64,000 nt of DNA from Leucogyrophana mollusca (lineage: Eukaryota > Basidiomycota > Agaricomycetes > Boletales): NCBI GenBank assembly GCA_021014945.1, contig MU266371.1, positions 1 through 64,000 of the forward strand, in the 5' to 3' direction. Positions within the stretch are counted from its first letter, which is position 1. Every line of letters begins with the position of its first letter. The position numbers were made by a program, and so were the translations under genes. Below, in pieces: positions 9,860 through 22,026 of this stretch. The notes under the pieces are model-generated. The model worked only from the letters and a program-made list of their open reading frames with translations, searched no databases and had not been told where the DNA came from.

Positions 9860-12475
9860 GTCCTTCTCGCTCTCTTACCACCTGCCCATGCACACCGACT
9901 GTGTTATCAGCCTAGTGTTTACCACCCATCCTCATTCTTGCAATCTGGCAATTCGCTCGTTAACCTTCTGCGTTTAGGAATATATACCCTACCATAGCCA
10001 AGTATCGTATGCCTCTAATATCAATCACACTCATTGAATTTGACTGCATGAGAAGACGAGGGCGAGGTTTACACAAGGAGCTCTCCATTGGAGAGTCGAG
10101 ACCAAGGCGCGACGTGCTTTTCCCCTGACGATCTTCTCCAAGCTCTTCACCTGAGCGCCCCCACCTCTCCGACCAATAGGGCACGAGAAGTGTATGGGAA
10201 CTTGCACATACTTTATCTTCACTCAGTCCAGCCAGCGTTGCAAACATATGCGCAGTCAGTGCTTTTGCCACTAGTCTTCATCCTGTCTTGAGCCTTCCAG
10301 GAATCTGTTGGACCATATGCCTTTGCAGCTGTCAAGATAGCGTAGCCGCACAAATGCGTTCGTTCTCGCTGACATAAAGGCGAGTTTGGTAGGTGCAGGG
10401 CAAAGGGACGGGGACCGACGGGCTTGCTGCCAAAACCCTTGGGTGTTCCCGTCTAAAGGCCAGAGTAGAATTCGTCAACCTGGAGCATAATGGCGATGAT
10501 AGCATGGCTACCTCTGAACACATTTGCTGTTACAGAGGACGCTCCTTGGGGAGATAGCGAACGAACTTTTAGGACCCTGGGGATAGAGGCGGTCTGCTCT
10601 TTCCTGCACTTACCATAGTTGAAACGATGGGACTAGAATAAGCTCGGGTAATTCATTGTGCTGTGCATAACTTCGATGCTGGATTAAGCATGAGTTCGTG
10701 ACTCCCTGGTCCGAGATGCGCAATATCCTCGGTTGGTTTGGGCACGTTATGAATACTGATTCCGGTCCTCGGAAGACTGATACCTTGAGCAATGCAAAGA
10801 CAAATTGCAGTCAGAGCTTGGTATCACAGCGTTTTCCTAGAGGACATGAGAGTGACAGAACCCCCAGGTCTTCAAATCGCTGATCCCGACGAGACTGAAG
10901 AGGCCAGAAGTTCCCCGAGGATTGACAGGAAGGTCGGTAGATTCTTCTCGTCAGGGTCTTGCAGTGCGAGGATGTTAGTCACAACTGACTAGCTTTTCAG
11001 GATATCGCCCTGGCATGTCGGTTGTAAAAACCGGATTAGAAACTATGCCTGTAAGACGTACATGCACATGCGAAAGCTGACACCCAGCCCTTCTGGTTTG
11101 TTGATGGCGTTGCGGGCCCGCGGCTGCGAGAAAAGAAACTCGGAACCGCCAATACTCATGTCAAATGACACATGAGGCTCAAGACCAGAAACCTACCGGG
11201 TGGGGAAGTGATGGTAGATCACCCACAAACGGTTATGTATTAGGAACTCCGGGGAGGACGCTGGTTGGGACGCATTCGGGTTTGGGAATGATGGTTGGGT
11301 TGTTCAGGAGCCGAGGAGTTGACCAACGTGATCATCGCCGTTTGGCGCGCTAGGCTCGTCTGATTGATAATTCCGAATGGAAAGACAAAGCTAGTGTTGA
11401 CAAGCACGCCAGTGGATCGCCAAAAGTGCCAGCAGTTTGCACAAGGCTTAGTGCGATCTTTATACGGTAACTCCCAGTCGAATGCTCAACTTGAAAGTGT
11501 TACATGCAATATGATCTGCCCAGAGATTCTAGCCATGTTCACGCAGCTGGTACCTTAACCGAGGGCAATACAACTTGAAAGCGCTGCCTTCGAGAGCCCT
11601 TACCTCATTTCCTTACACTTTTCTTTCTTTCACTATCTCATTCACTCATCACAGCCACCGCCTTATTCGCGACAGGCGGAAGTAAAAGAAGCCTTCGGAG
11701 TTTTCGCCTACCTTAATTTCCAGGTGACCTAACGGTCCTGACCAAACGACCTGGCCGATCTTTAAAATTGTGTGAGCACGCCTTTCGGCTTGCGCTCCTG
11801 ACGCTTCCTGACGCTGATGGAGCAGTGATGCCGAACCCAATTACCTCAACCAAATTAACCACGCCGCGGTGCCAGTAACTAGTCATATTGGTCGCCTTAG
11901 TCGGGCCCGGTGGGCCACCAGAAGGAAGGCCGAAGCTGGCTGAAGCCAGCGAACACCCCTCACACTCACTCACGTCACAGTAATAATTCCTGATGACCGC
12001 TTTACCACAGAGTCAAGGCCCTTTCGCTGTCTCTCGCTGCCGCCCACCCTGATCTTCTAAAGTACACACATATTGCCTCGGAGTCAGGTCAAAGGTTCAA
12101 GCTCACAAACGCTAAACTTAGGTGGGGGGCCAGCTTCATTGACACACAGACCCCAGGTCCCCTGGTTTTACCAGTACACCCGGACCGGGCCTCCCAGGGT
12201 ATGGGCCAGCGCAGGGAACTTTGAAGACCTCAAAGCCCGAGTATTTGAGGGCACCGCCAGTGGCCCAAACAATTTTGATAGTTCAAGTCGAATAGACAGC
12301 GGAATGCAGTTCAACTTTGGGGCACTTGAGGGCACTTGGCGACTTGTATTTTTCGCGACCTATACAATGTTCATGCCCCGAGCGAATACAATACACAATA
12401 ATGCCGATAAAAAAATAGACAATGATTTTCAGAGTTGAAAGTGACCAAGAGCTATCTGGAGATCTGTGCAATAAG
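9860..12475. other. 2.6-kb gap without a supportable gene
   Basis: Only short frames (up to 121 codons) occur on both strands and none resembles a known family or joins convincingly across splice sites. Around 11780-11820 there is a small direct repeat (CCTGACGCTT/CCTGACGCTG). Around 12130-12340 several GAGGGCAC-like words recur. It could be old transposon DNA, an unannotated non-coding transcript or a very fast-evolving gene. The 3' ends of the CLIP and Zn2Cys6 genes both face it. Confidence 0.5.
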
Positions 12476-13868
12476 TCACCAACCCGGTTCCCAGGACATG
12501 AGTGGGTCGGCAGAAGCAGACGAAGAATCGGAAATGGGTGTCATATTATCCCAGCCGCTTGATCCCTGTAAGAAAGCATTTTCCGCTCTGCTGATAGGAT
12601 ACCAATGACCGGACGTAATGGAGGTGTTGGGAAGCATTGTATCGTATGGGACGCTCTTCGTTGGCGACCGACGTCCAGACAGGTGATTCAAGCTATTAGA
12701 CGATGCGGTGATATTTCCCGACGCTGCGCTTAAGGAGAATTATTAGAGATACTGGAATCGCTGAAGTAACACAGGCTCACGTTACGAGGGCATCGAGGTC
12801 TATAGTTCTCTGATCGACTATATGGTTAGAGCCCATGATGATATCGGCGGCCTTGCGCAGACGAAGTGAAAGCTCTGCCGCAATGTTGTAGCTAGCCCCT
12901 TCGTCGAGGCACCGACCATCGCGAATGATGTCGTGATTGAGTGGGCGATCAACGTGGCTGGCACCATTGTCGCACCCCGCCAAGTCATGGTAAGACATTG
13001 TGATAGAAGCAAGATCAAGCGGGCGAGTGAACTGGTTCTCCCCGGTTATCATAGCGCGGTCCACCGAGTAATTATCGCTCGCTCCTTTGAGTGAAGCTCC
13101 GCGCGCCGGGAATGAAATGCCGAGGTATGGCGGATGTGCCGTGGAGTGGTATGCATCGTTGTCAGAATACGATGACAAGGTGTAACCAGAAGAGACGGTA
13201 GTGGAAGAGGGGAGGACATGAGGTCCGTCGTTGGTGTCTGAGGTTGCTTCTACAGGGTGCAAGGGCGCACTTGGCTGGTTGAGCGACTCTCTCTGAGCGC
13301 CAGCGGGAATTGCGCGCGATTGCGCTCGGGCACGCCATTGTTCGAATTCCTCTCCGGGATTCAGGCCGGATTGAACCCAGCGTGGATGTGGCTTGTTCTT
13401 CATCTACAAGATAAAGCTTTTATACCAGGGGTTTACGCGAAACGGCTATAACCAACCTCACGTATAACTTCTTCAAGTTCTGCAACTCGCTTGCGAAGTC
13501 TGGAGCCTTCGTCCTGCATGTCACTCCTTTGGCTCGGATCGTCAACCTCGTAGACACAAAGTCCAGTCTGCATGTAAGTCCAACAGTCAAATAATGACAG
13601 GAGAGTTGCGTGCGAAAGACAAACCAGTCCTAGCTGCGTGCAGCGACCACAAGGGCGTTTCCTATCACACTGCAAAGATATGTCTATCAGTGATCGAGAG
13701 GGAACGATCGACTGAGCGTACCAAGCGCTTGGATGTGTGGCAATTGAGACAGGACTGAGTGGTGCGGTTACGGCGACGCTTGCGATGGTCGACATCTGTA
13801 GTAGGCGTCGAATTGGTTGCATCAAGTGCAGTGCGCTTCTTGTGGGGTGCCTTTGGTTCGGTAGACAT
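12476..13868 (-). CDS. Zn2Cys6 binuclear-cluster transcription factor
   Basis: Five exons (13722-13868, 13625-13669, 13457-13567, 12781-13403, 12476-12728; minus) give 392 residues. A basic stretch (KRRRNRTT) precedes the cluster, which is split over three exons: SCLNCHTSKRLC, DRKRPCGRCTQLGL, TGLC, giving spacing C-x2-C-x6-C-x5-C-x2-C-x8-C. It is followed by a short coiled coil (SRLRKRVAELEEVIREV), the usual dimerisation element. The rest is Ser/His/Pro-rich. I see no fungal-specific middle homology domain, so this is a short regulator. It should bind CGG-type half sites in the nucleus. Targets cannot be inferred from its neighbours. The third-to-fourth coding exon junction uses a CTTAAG acceptor with a CTAAT branch point; a nearer CAG would introduce a stop. 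Confidence 0.85.
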
Positions 13869-14409
13869 GAAGTGCCAATGGGCTGTTTCGTGGGGTGTCC
13901 AGGAGGATCAAGACTCCAAAACGAGTGCTACTTATACCTTATGTGTAGGCATGTCTGCTGTATAATCCGTAGCACCAACTTAAGCGGTATTTTGAATGGA
14001 CGGACGGGGGGAAGTACCATTAACGTTCCGGCAACGCAAATCCCAGTAACACAAATAGGGGCTAGTGGGTAGTGCAATCAAACTATGTCAGTCTTCCCAG
14101 CCAACAAAAAAAGGGCGAGTAAGAGACGCCGTTACTTCTCCCATTAAGCTGGTCTAGCTAATACTATCAGCGTCCGAACAAGTTATCACAGTCCGAAGAG
14201 GTGAACAATGATAGAGCCTACCCGGATCCGACGAGTTTTATTTTTGTTGATTGACGTTTGGCTTTTCCCTTTTCTATGTTGTGGTCCTGGCCTAGTGTGG
14301 AGTTATTTATGTTGACTTGTTATTTTTAAGTTTATGATTTGGTCAGTGGAATGGTTGTCTGCACGTGATTTGATGACGCACTTATTCTGATGATGTCACT
14401 GTCAGGTCG
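13869..14409. other. Divergent intergenic region between the Zn2Cys6 and OM14-like genes
   Basis: About 540 bp upstream of both genes. The distal half is AT-rich and no gene is seen. Confidence 0.5.
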
Positions 14410-14416
14410 TATAAAA
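14410..14416 (+). promoter_or_regulatory. TATA box of the OM14-like gene
   Basis: TATAAAA lies 41 nt upstream of the ATG at 14457, which would leave a short leader. Assigned by sequence and position only. Confidence 0.55.
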
Positions 14417-14456
14417 ACTGGGCGATGAATGGGTTTATTCCGCAATCATACTTGCA

Positions 14457-15390
14457 ATGTCTTACGCTTCGGTCGCTGCAAATAATGCTCCTCCTCCTTC
14501 CTCCCAGCCCCATGCAGATCCCTCTCTTCTTACAACGACTAATGCATCCGTAGACAACGTTGCGGACGACGCTGCCAAATTGAACGTTGTTTCATCAGAC
14601 TTCAGAGAAAATCCAGCAACATTAACTTCCGAGACATATATTCCTGTTGAGAGCGAAGGTCCTCTCTCCGGAACGCCGCCAAAAGGAAAAGAAACCAAGG
14701 GTAAACAGAACAAACGGCTACAAGAAGTTGAAGCGGAAGGCGAATATGTGTGGCAAGTCGCAAAACACTATTTGCTCCGTCCAGGCGTCGCTGGCGGCCT
14801 CGTTGGTCTCGGTAGATTATTATTTATCAGTTCGTGTTCGCTTCGTAATGCTCAATCCGCTGTGCAGTCAACGTCGGGCTCTTATCTGGGATGGGCTACG
14901 CATTCTATACAAATCCCCATTTACGTCGCGACGGAGCGGTCCTTAGTTCTGCTCTGGCAGGGACCTTGGTGGTTCTAAGCACAGAGGGATACGCAGCGGA
15001 AAGGTATCGCCAAACTCCGCGGGGGCGTGAAGAAGAGCGGAGAGCTAGAGAAGAAGGCAGTCTCATCTACAAGCACGCCCGTGAAATCGTACTTCGCCCA
15101 GGTGTCTTGGGAGGTCTTGTGGGCTTCGGTGAGCTCAACATTTATAGGCATGATACACGAGGGTACTCATCCTCTCATAGTTAACACTGCTGTACTGGGG
15201 ACAGTGGGATACTACTCGTACATCAATTGGGATCGACGTAGATGGGATCCCAACGTGGTGTCTGCAGTCACGGTGGGTTTGCTTACGCTGTGGGGCGGAG
15301 AAGGGTCAGTCAGCTTTACAGGTACCGCTCATAAGATGCTAAAATTTATGTCGCAGATATCTTGCTGAACACTACAGGGAGGCACGGTGA
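14457..15390 (+). CDS. OM14 C-terminal-type mitochondrial outer-membrane protein with two repeated units
   Basis: Exons 14457-14811, 14868-15128, 15181-15304 and 15357-15390 give 257 residues. After a Ser/Pro-rich, probably cytosolic N terminus (1-95) come two homologous units of about 60 residues. Each begins with LLRPGVAGGLVGLVN or VLRPGVLGGLVGFVN, has hydrophobic membrane-spanning segments, and ends in EGYAAE or EGYLAE. This pattern is typical of basidiomycete proteins annotated with the OM14 C-terminal domain. Yeast OM14 is an outer-membrane protein that docks ribosomes through NAC. The role here is by family only. In both units an intron falls after the same glycine codon position (…G|VN) in the same phase, pointing to an internal exon duplication. 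The TATA box lies 41 nt upstream of the start. Confidence 0.8.
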
Positions 15391-15429
15391 TGGGGCCAAG
15401 TGACGCGTTGGTTCAACATTAGCTCACCG

Positions 15430-16475
15430 TTGTATGCTAAAGTAGAGTAATTTTTGGACACGCCATAAAGGCAATGAGGCAGCGGCCTATCAATATGTTC
15501 CACAGGACGTGTATTGATACTCCGCCTCCAATCATTACGATAGTCGGACCTCTTCCGCAACGATTTCAACGAAGGGTGCGGTCCAGTAGCCAAGAATGCT
15601 CAGAAGATTGGACAAGATACCTGAAAATGCTCGCGGCCGCCGGCCCCCGCGACTGTGTAAATGTTCAAGGCCAAGAGTGTCTAGAAATGCCGAGGGCCGA
15701 GGGTCTGGGTGGAGGAGTATGTATCTGGAATGTTGTTCGCGCTGGTAAAAACTCGATATGGATGCCCGATTGTCCGTAAGCAGGTGGGGTCTCACATAAC
15801 AGAGAGCAAGAGGAAGTCGATGATCAACTCGTCAAACCCCTCCCCAGCGACAGGACATGCGCGATGAGACCTCCGAACCCTCGTTTCAAGCAACAACATA
15901 TTCGGGGTTCGTATTCGTCATAAGTGCGGCGCCCAGGGTCTCTATAAAACAGATGGGCATCCAGAGGCCGAAGAAAGTGAGTTAAAATACCCGCCATCGT
16001 GGCGTGTCAGCATGCAAACGATAGTTGTATCCGCGGCAACGGGCGCCCACTGTGATCGGGGTATCAGAATCGTACGGAGCACGAACGCATGAACATGGAG
16101 ATCGCTTACCTCGGAGACAGAACCAAAAACAACAAACAACACCGCCAAAATCCGCGGAAACCGCTTCCCAGGATACCGGGTGTCCTGGTTAGCTTCCTGG
16201 GCGTTGATGCATTGATGTCATACCCTTCCTTTGTGTCAGGGCACAGGCCCCATAAATATAGCGTAATGACAACAATCGAGTAAACGGGAGAATCCTAGCA
16301 CATACATATTCCATGCGTCTCCAACGCCCCTGGCGAACAATTCCGCCAAGAACGGCCCCAGTATGCCGAATCGTCGTGCAATCACCCTATCAGGCGCTGC
16401 CTCGACTTGGTGAACGACCTCTACGCCGCTGCCCTTTTCCCTGTGCTCTGGAAAGAACACCTGGGTATCCGACAT
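15430..16475 (-). pseudogene. Decayed NCS1-family purine-cytosine permease (FCY2-like)
   Basis: Read on the minus strand, conserved NCS1 pieces appear in order but in different frames. They are an N-terminal tail with GPFLAELFARGV then ETHGI (frame change near 16320), WAPVAAD then YNYRLHADTPRW (frame change near 16028), FFGLWMPI…ETLGAALM after a TAA at about 15982, a GLIAHVL piece and an FDELI…FLLLSV piece in different frames, NNIPDTYS (15726-15740), a TAG at 15681-15683, and AGGREHF then SGILSNLLSILGYW (frame change near 15626), and EE. An intron with proper GTAAGC and CACAG borders survives at 16050-16109, so this arose from a genomic copy and not a retrocopy. About 200-250 residues between the N-terminal and WAPVAAD pieces are missing. 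The C-terminal limit is approximate. Confidence 0.8.
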
Positions 16476-16971
16476 CGTGAAGGGACGATCGAGCGCCTTT
16501 GAAGGGATTGCGTGTAAAATTATAAGGGCGGGTACTATGTATACACCAAGAGTAGAAAGACGGCGCCTGGGGCTTGAGGCGCGCCAAATCTCGGGTTTTT
16601 ATGGACAGCCCATGGGCCACATAATACGCATGGCTCGAATAAGTACTCCTGGATAAGAAGCAGGAGAGTCGCATCTTTGAGAACTCACCGGATTTCTCAC
16701 TGAGAGGACGGTGCAGATAAGCGATTGGTAACACAACCGCGTGGTCGATTTCAGCGGGAGGTAGTTAACTTAACTCTAAGCTGACTCTAGTCTCCCGGAG
16801 GCAGACCAAAGACTCGAAGGACAACAGTTTTGGTACTCACTGTTGTGTGATGCATCGTGACGAAGTGTGACCCGGAGTGTCAACGGAGACCTAATTTCAC
16901 GGCAAGTTCCGTAAGCCAAATTTTTGCTGTGGTCGACGACTGGCCCACCCTGATAACACACATACTCCAAG
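16476..16971 (+). other. eIF3c upstream region
   Basis: 496 bp between the pseudogene and the eIF3c start. Only short antisense frames and no recognisable gene. It presumably holds the eIF3c promoter. Confidence 0.45.
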
Positions 16972-19929
16972 ATGTCCCGATTTTTCAGACAAGCTGGCGA
17001 TTCTGATTCTGAATCTGAAGAATCCGATGATGAGCTTCTCTCCAGCGGTGACGAGGATGCCGCACCCCCGAAATCCACTGCAAAGCCTGCAATGTCCCGT
17101 TTCCTACGCACAGCAGGCAGTGACTCCAGTTCAGAGTCAGAGTCGGATTCTGATGAAGACGACAGCGATATTTCAGGAGAAGAGGGGGGAGAGAAAAAGA
17201 AGACAAGATTCTTGCGGAGTGACTCGGAGCCTGAGGACAGCGACGAGGATGTCAAACGTGTCGTGAAAAGCACCAAGGACAAACGTGTAGAAGAGATCGA
17301 AGCCACTGGAAAAGTGATGGATAATGCCCTCAAGATCAACGACTGGGTCGCTATATCCAACGGTGCGTTGTATCAGTGGTAGCTTTCGTGTGGTGGTATT
17401 AATGTGGGGTGCAGAATTCGACAAATTGCTTCGACTCGTTCAACGGCAGAGCAACTCTGCCGAACCCATCCCTCCATTCTTCATTCGTACACTTACCAGT
17501 CTAGAGACCTCGCTCAATGCGGCTTTGACAAAGGAGAAAGAGGCCAAGAAGAAAATGAATGCAACCAATGCGCGTGCCCTCAACTCCATGAAACAAAAGG
17601 TCAAGAAAACGGCCAAAGAGTACGAAAAGGAGACCCAGCAGTTCCAAAATGTATATCCACGCGCTGTCATTTTAGCAAGCCTGACCGAGTTTCTGTAGGA
17701 TCCAGAAGCGTTTGAGCGCGAGTATGCTGCTCTCGCCCAACCGGTTGAGGCCATTGCGGTCAAGGTGAAGAAAGTAAAGAAAGCTGCCCCTTCAGATAGT
17801 GAAGATGACGTTCCCGAAGACGATCGTTTTACCACCGTCGGCAAAGGGGGTAAAGCTATGCAGTTCACCACGGACAGCATATTCAAAACTCTCAAACTTG
17901 TTAACGAAGCTCGTGGCAAGAAGGCAGGTTTTTCCTTGAAGTAATATTCAGCGAATCTCATTTTTGAGCATAGAACACCGATCGAGGGGAACAAATAAGG
18001 ATACTGGAAAAGTTACTTGAGGTCGCTGTCACCCCGTACCAACGCATTCGCATTCTCTTGGCTCTTGTCTCCTCTCGTTTTGACTACAACTCCTCCGTCG
18101 CTACATTTATGCCTGTGGATCTCTGGCTCTCTGCTCAGCGCGAAGTCGATCAGCTAATATCCATCGTCGCCACTGACTCGTCTTACTCTGTGCAAGAGGC
18201 GACGGAAGAATATGATGAGCTTCTGGAGCGTACACCGGCCACCGAAAAGGACGGCGTTGTGCGTGTCCGTGGCTCCATCATCAGTTTTGTGGACCGTCTT
18301 GACGACGAGTTCACCCGAAGCCTGCAAAATATAGACCCCCATGGAACGGAGTATATTGATCGGCTCAAGGACGAAAAGGTTTTGTATCGCACAATATCTC
18401 GGGCGCAGGCATACTACGAAAAAACGAGCCAGCCAGAACCTCTTGCTCGGGTGGTGATGCGGCGATTAGAGCACATCTACTCGAAGGTTAGTCAGTACTC
18501 CTCTTTGGATTGGGACCCTCGCTAATTCACGTGTATCCAGCCCGATGCTGTAGTAACCGCGCTCGAGTCCTCGCTGGCTTCATCTGAAATCGTACCATCT
18601 GTCACTCTCGCCTCTCAAGCCGCCACTTCATCTCTCATCCATGCCCTCTGTGTCCACCTCTATAAAGCGGATAACTCTCTCCTGCGTACAAGAGCTATGC
18701 TCAGTCACATCTATCATCACGCGCTACACAACGACTTCTACACCGCACGGGATATGCTGCTAATGTCACATCTTCAGGAGTCTATTCACTCAGCGGACGT
18801 GGCAACACAGATTCTATACAATCGCACGGTGGTGCAGCTCGGTCTCTGCGCTTTCCGATGTGGTTTGATCAAAGAGGCTCAGTCGACTCTTCAGGACATC
18901 TTCACTACCCAACGAGTAAAGGAACTGCTTGCCCAGGGCGTCCATCAGCAACGGTATCAGTCACAGTTGACACCCGAGCAAGAGAAAGCCGAGCGTGCCC
19001 GGCAACTGCCGTTCCATATGCATATCAACACGGAATTGCTTGAAGCTGCTTTCCTTGTATCAAGCATGCTGGTTGAGATACCCCTGCTTGCGAGTATTGA
19101 TTCCGAGGAGATGAAGAGAAAGGCCATTTCGAAGCCTTTCCGTCGCCTACTTGACTTCGCGGATCGCCAAGTCTTCACCGGTCCCCCCGAAAGTACTCGG
19201 GATCATATTATGCAAGCCAGCAAAGCACTTCAAGACGGCGAGTGGGAGAAATGTCGTGACCTGATTCAGAGCATCAAGATTTGGAGCCTGATGCCGGAAG
19301 CTGCCAGTGTGAAGGATATGCTGGCCAAGTACGTCAGTTGCATTTGACAGTGTTCTCTAGTCTGATATATGCCTGCTGCAGACGAATCCAAGAACAAGGA
19401 CTGAGGACATATCTTTTCACTTACGCTCCTTACTACACCACTCTCTCGTTGTCTCTGCTCTCGCGAACCTTCTCGCTACCTCTACGCTCGGTGACGTCAA
19501 TGATTTCGAAGATGATCTGGAACGAGGAGCTGTCGGCATCTCTCGATTCGCCAACAGGTGTCGTTGTCTTCCATCGCATGGAACATTCGCGTCAGCAGCA
19601 ACTCGCGCTGGTCATTGCCGATAAGGTCAATGCTTTGGTAGAGCAGAACGAGAAAGTACTTGATATCAAGCTTGGTGGCACCGGTGGATGGGGCGACAGA
19701 GGTGATGGTGGCAAAGGAGAGAAACGAGGCGAACAAACTCAGGAGCGCCGGGGGCGGGGCGACCGAACGAGAGGCGGTTCAGGTCTTCGTGGTAAACCCA
19801 TTCCGTCACACACCTGAAATGCTGGCACTAAACTCAAGTTTGCTAGGTGGCACTCGTGGCAGGGGAGGCCGGTTTGCACAGGGTCTTGGGAACCAAATGT
19901 CGGGACAGTCGTCTCAACGGGCACGATGA
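16972..19929 (+). CDS. NIP1: Translation initiation factor eIF3 subunit C (Nip1)
   Basis: Exons 16972-17362, 17415-17650, 17699-17923, 17974-18486, 18541-19328, 19382-19776 and 19847-19929 give 876 residues, normal for eIF3c. The N terminus has [20 protein letters not shown] Ser/Asp/Glu-rich blocks, with a second SRFLRTAG copy. This acidic segment in yeast Nip1 binds eIF1 and eIF5. The conserved eIF3c N-terminal domain follows ([43 protein letters not shown] helices), then the PCI region ([23 protein letters not shown]). The C terminus is RG-rich. Removing the third intron (17924-17973) in frame requires a GC-AG donor (AAGAAG|GCAGGT). Its 3' end lies 171 bp from convergent eIF2B-gamma. Confidence 0.95.
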
Positions 19930-20100
19930 TCTTGTCTTGCATAGTTCATGTCTGTTCATTCTTCGACCAAATTTCTAGTAATCTTGCGTGTGGCCATGAG
20001 GTTAGTCAAAGATGTTTCGGTGACCACATTATAGGACACAGCTGTCTTGGTTCGGCACGGCCTGTTTCCTTGGGCCATGTGCGCATCCATGAGTCACTAA

Positions 20101-22026
20101 TCACTCGTCGCTACTTTCCCCACCTCCAGTTCCCTCGTCCTCTTCGTCGCTACCATCGGGATCTGCAGCCCAGTCCGACACGTCGAGTTTCTCGTTCCGG
20201 AATGTTTCTGAAGCACGACGGTCAATTCCAACCCAAAGCGTCAACCAAAAACTCACCATTCTCCCGAACTTCATAACCTCCTTGAGTGACGCACTTGACC
20301 AACTCAGCTTTAGAGCCGACTATAGTATTTTTGCCAAGTATACAGCCTTCGAGCTTCGCACTGAACCAAGCGTAATCAGTACACGGCACACGGAGCGAGC
20401 AGAGTGCCCGACGCCCACCCATCAGACACCACGCAGTGGTCCATGAGAACACAACCGACAATCTTCACCATCTTGCCGATAGTGCAATGCTTTCCAATGA
20501 CAGATTTCTTGATGCTCGCTCTCTCCTCAACACGAGTAAAGTCACCAACGGTAGAATCGGCGGAGATTGCTGCTTTCTGATCAATAAGAGCCCTTTTCTG
20601 CGGATCTGACGGCAAGGTGTAGGGGGTATCTGCAAGGAACTGGTGACCTTGTCAACAACAAGAAGCGGCGAGGTTTTTCTGACATACATGTCGATTTGCT
20701 TCTAAGAACGAGGGTAAGGTATTTGCGCGAATGGCAAAACCACTCTCTGCCCGGTGGATGACTACACCGACTCTGAGGCTCGTATATACGGTCCGATCGT
20801 CGTCAGAGTCGGCAGGCGATGGGGGGATTGAGTAACCGAGTTCCCTGCTCTGCTGAAGGGGAGACGAGTTAGACGTTGGGTGTGTGATCGATATTGCCTT
20901 CACTCTTGCGATGTTATTTGAATGGAGAGTCGAATGTTTCATTGAAATCGAATGGGATACCGAGTTAGCGAGGGCTCCCAAGACTGTTGGGTACAAATGA
21001 ATGCTGAATAATAGGCGCCGTGAAAACTGATGCGTACCATGCCCATACTTCGCCCGCTTTGTTTGCTGGTACTGTATTTTACATAGCCATGGAAAGAAGT
21101 CCTCTCGGAGAGAATCAACTTGATGTTTCTGCTGCAGCACATCAAGCACGGCGCGTTTACAGACATACACGTGCGAATCCTGAAGCTTGGCGGATAATTT
21201 GACACGAGGAGACCTAGACAGGGTTAAGAGCGAGTCAAGAGGTAGCTACAAAGAAAACGCACCGGGAGAGGAGGCTCATGCGAAGTTCCAGTTCCTCTCC
21301 ATTGTGATCAACGTCATCGGGCGTATCTACATATAACAAGGTACCGGACAGATCATCCCATGCTATGGGTGTGGAAAGGGACGCAGAGCCCCACTCATCC
21401 GGAGTAGCTCCCTTGTCTGCGCGAGGGGGCTCAAACCAGAAAGTCGTGACTATCGACCCATCAGATGTAGTGTCGGTGCGGAATTTGTTGAGGAGCTTCG
21501 AGAGAGGTAAGGAAGGAGGGGGGATGAAGTCACAGGGGAGGAGAACAAAGTCCTCCTGTATACGTGCAGAAAAATGTTTTAGCACAGAGCACGTTCCAAC
21601 ACTGAGCTCCTGCGATTCATCGAAAGTTTGGAGGTCGATATGCACAGAAGAAAACGATGCCGATGAAGACTGAGAGTGGATATAGTGCGAGATAGATGGC
21701 CTATGTGTCGATGGGCATATAAGTAAGACATCTAATAGTTGGATCAGTTGATAACGCTCGCGATCTGTGCGGACGATCCCACCTTTGATGCCTGACTGCT
21801 CTACCCAAGACAGAGCATAGTCAAGCATGGGCCTGTTCGATATGGGTAACAGGGCCTTCGGACAGGGCTCGTCGCCATTATCACCTGTCAATGGTAGTAA
21901 CCTGGTGATCAGGTCAGCTCGACCGCGAGAAGTACTGCCATATACTCACTCGTTCCCAAAACCCGCCAGGATAATCGCAAGAAACTCGCGAGTAACGGCC
22001 TCGACGGGAGCAACGTCAAAATTCAT
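20101..22026 (-). CDS. GCD1: Translation initiation factor eIF2B subunit gamma (Gcd1)
   Basis: Eight exons (21950-22026, 21783-21901, 21263-21731, 21038-21213, 20688-20983, 20419-20639, 20257-20360, 20101-20207; minus) give 522 residues. The N terminus is a nucleotidyltransferase-like fold (EFLAIILAGFGNE, PLTGDNGDEPCPKALLPISNRPML) lacking obvious catalysis in this family, followed by LLICPSTHRPSISHYIH. The C terminus is a left-handed beta helix with hexapeptide repeats (SADSTVGDFTRV, IGKHCTIGKMVKI, GCILGKNTIVGSKAEL). The tail is acidic (DEEDEGTGGGESSDE). Gamma pairs with epsilon in the catalytic arm of the GDP-GTP exchange factor for eIF2. The start shares a 394-bp divergent region with a kinase gene. 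Confidence 0.93.

Noticed and set aside
12085..12100. GGTTCAAGCTC-like tRNA B box
   Set aside because: No matching A box or cloverleaf at the required distance.
16776..17360. 194-codon minus-strand frame rich in Ser
   Set aside because: Complement of the Ser/Asp/Glu-rich eIF3c N terminus, hence artificially open.
17440..17994. 184-codon minus-strand frame
   Set aside because: Antisense to eIF3c exons 2-3 and their introns.
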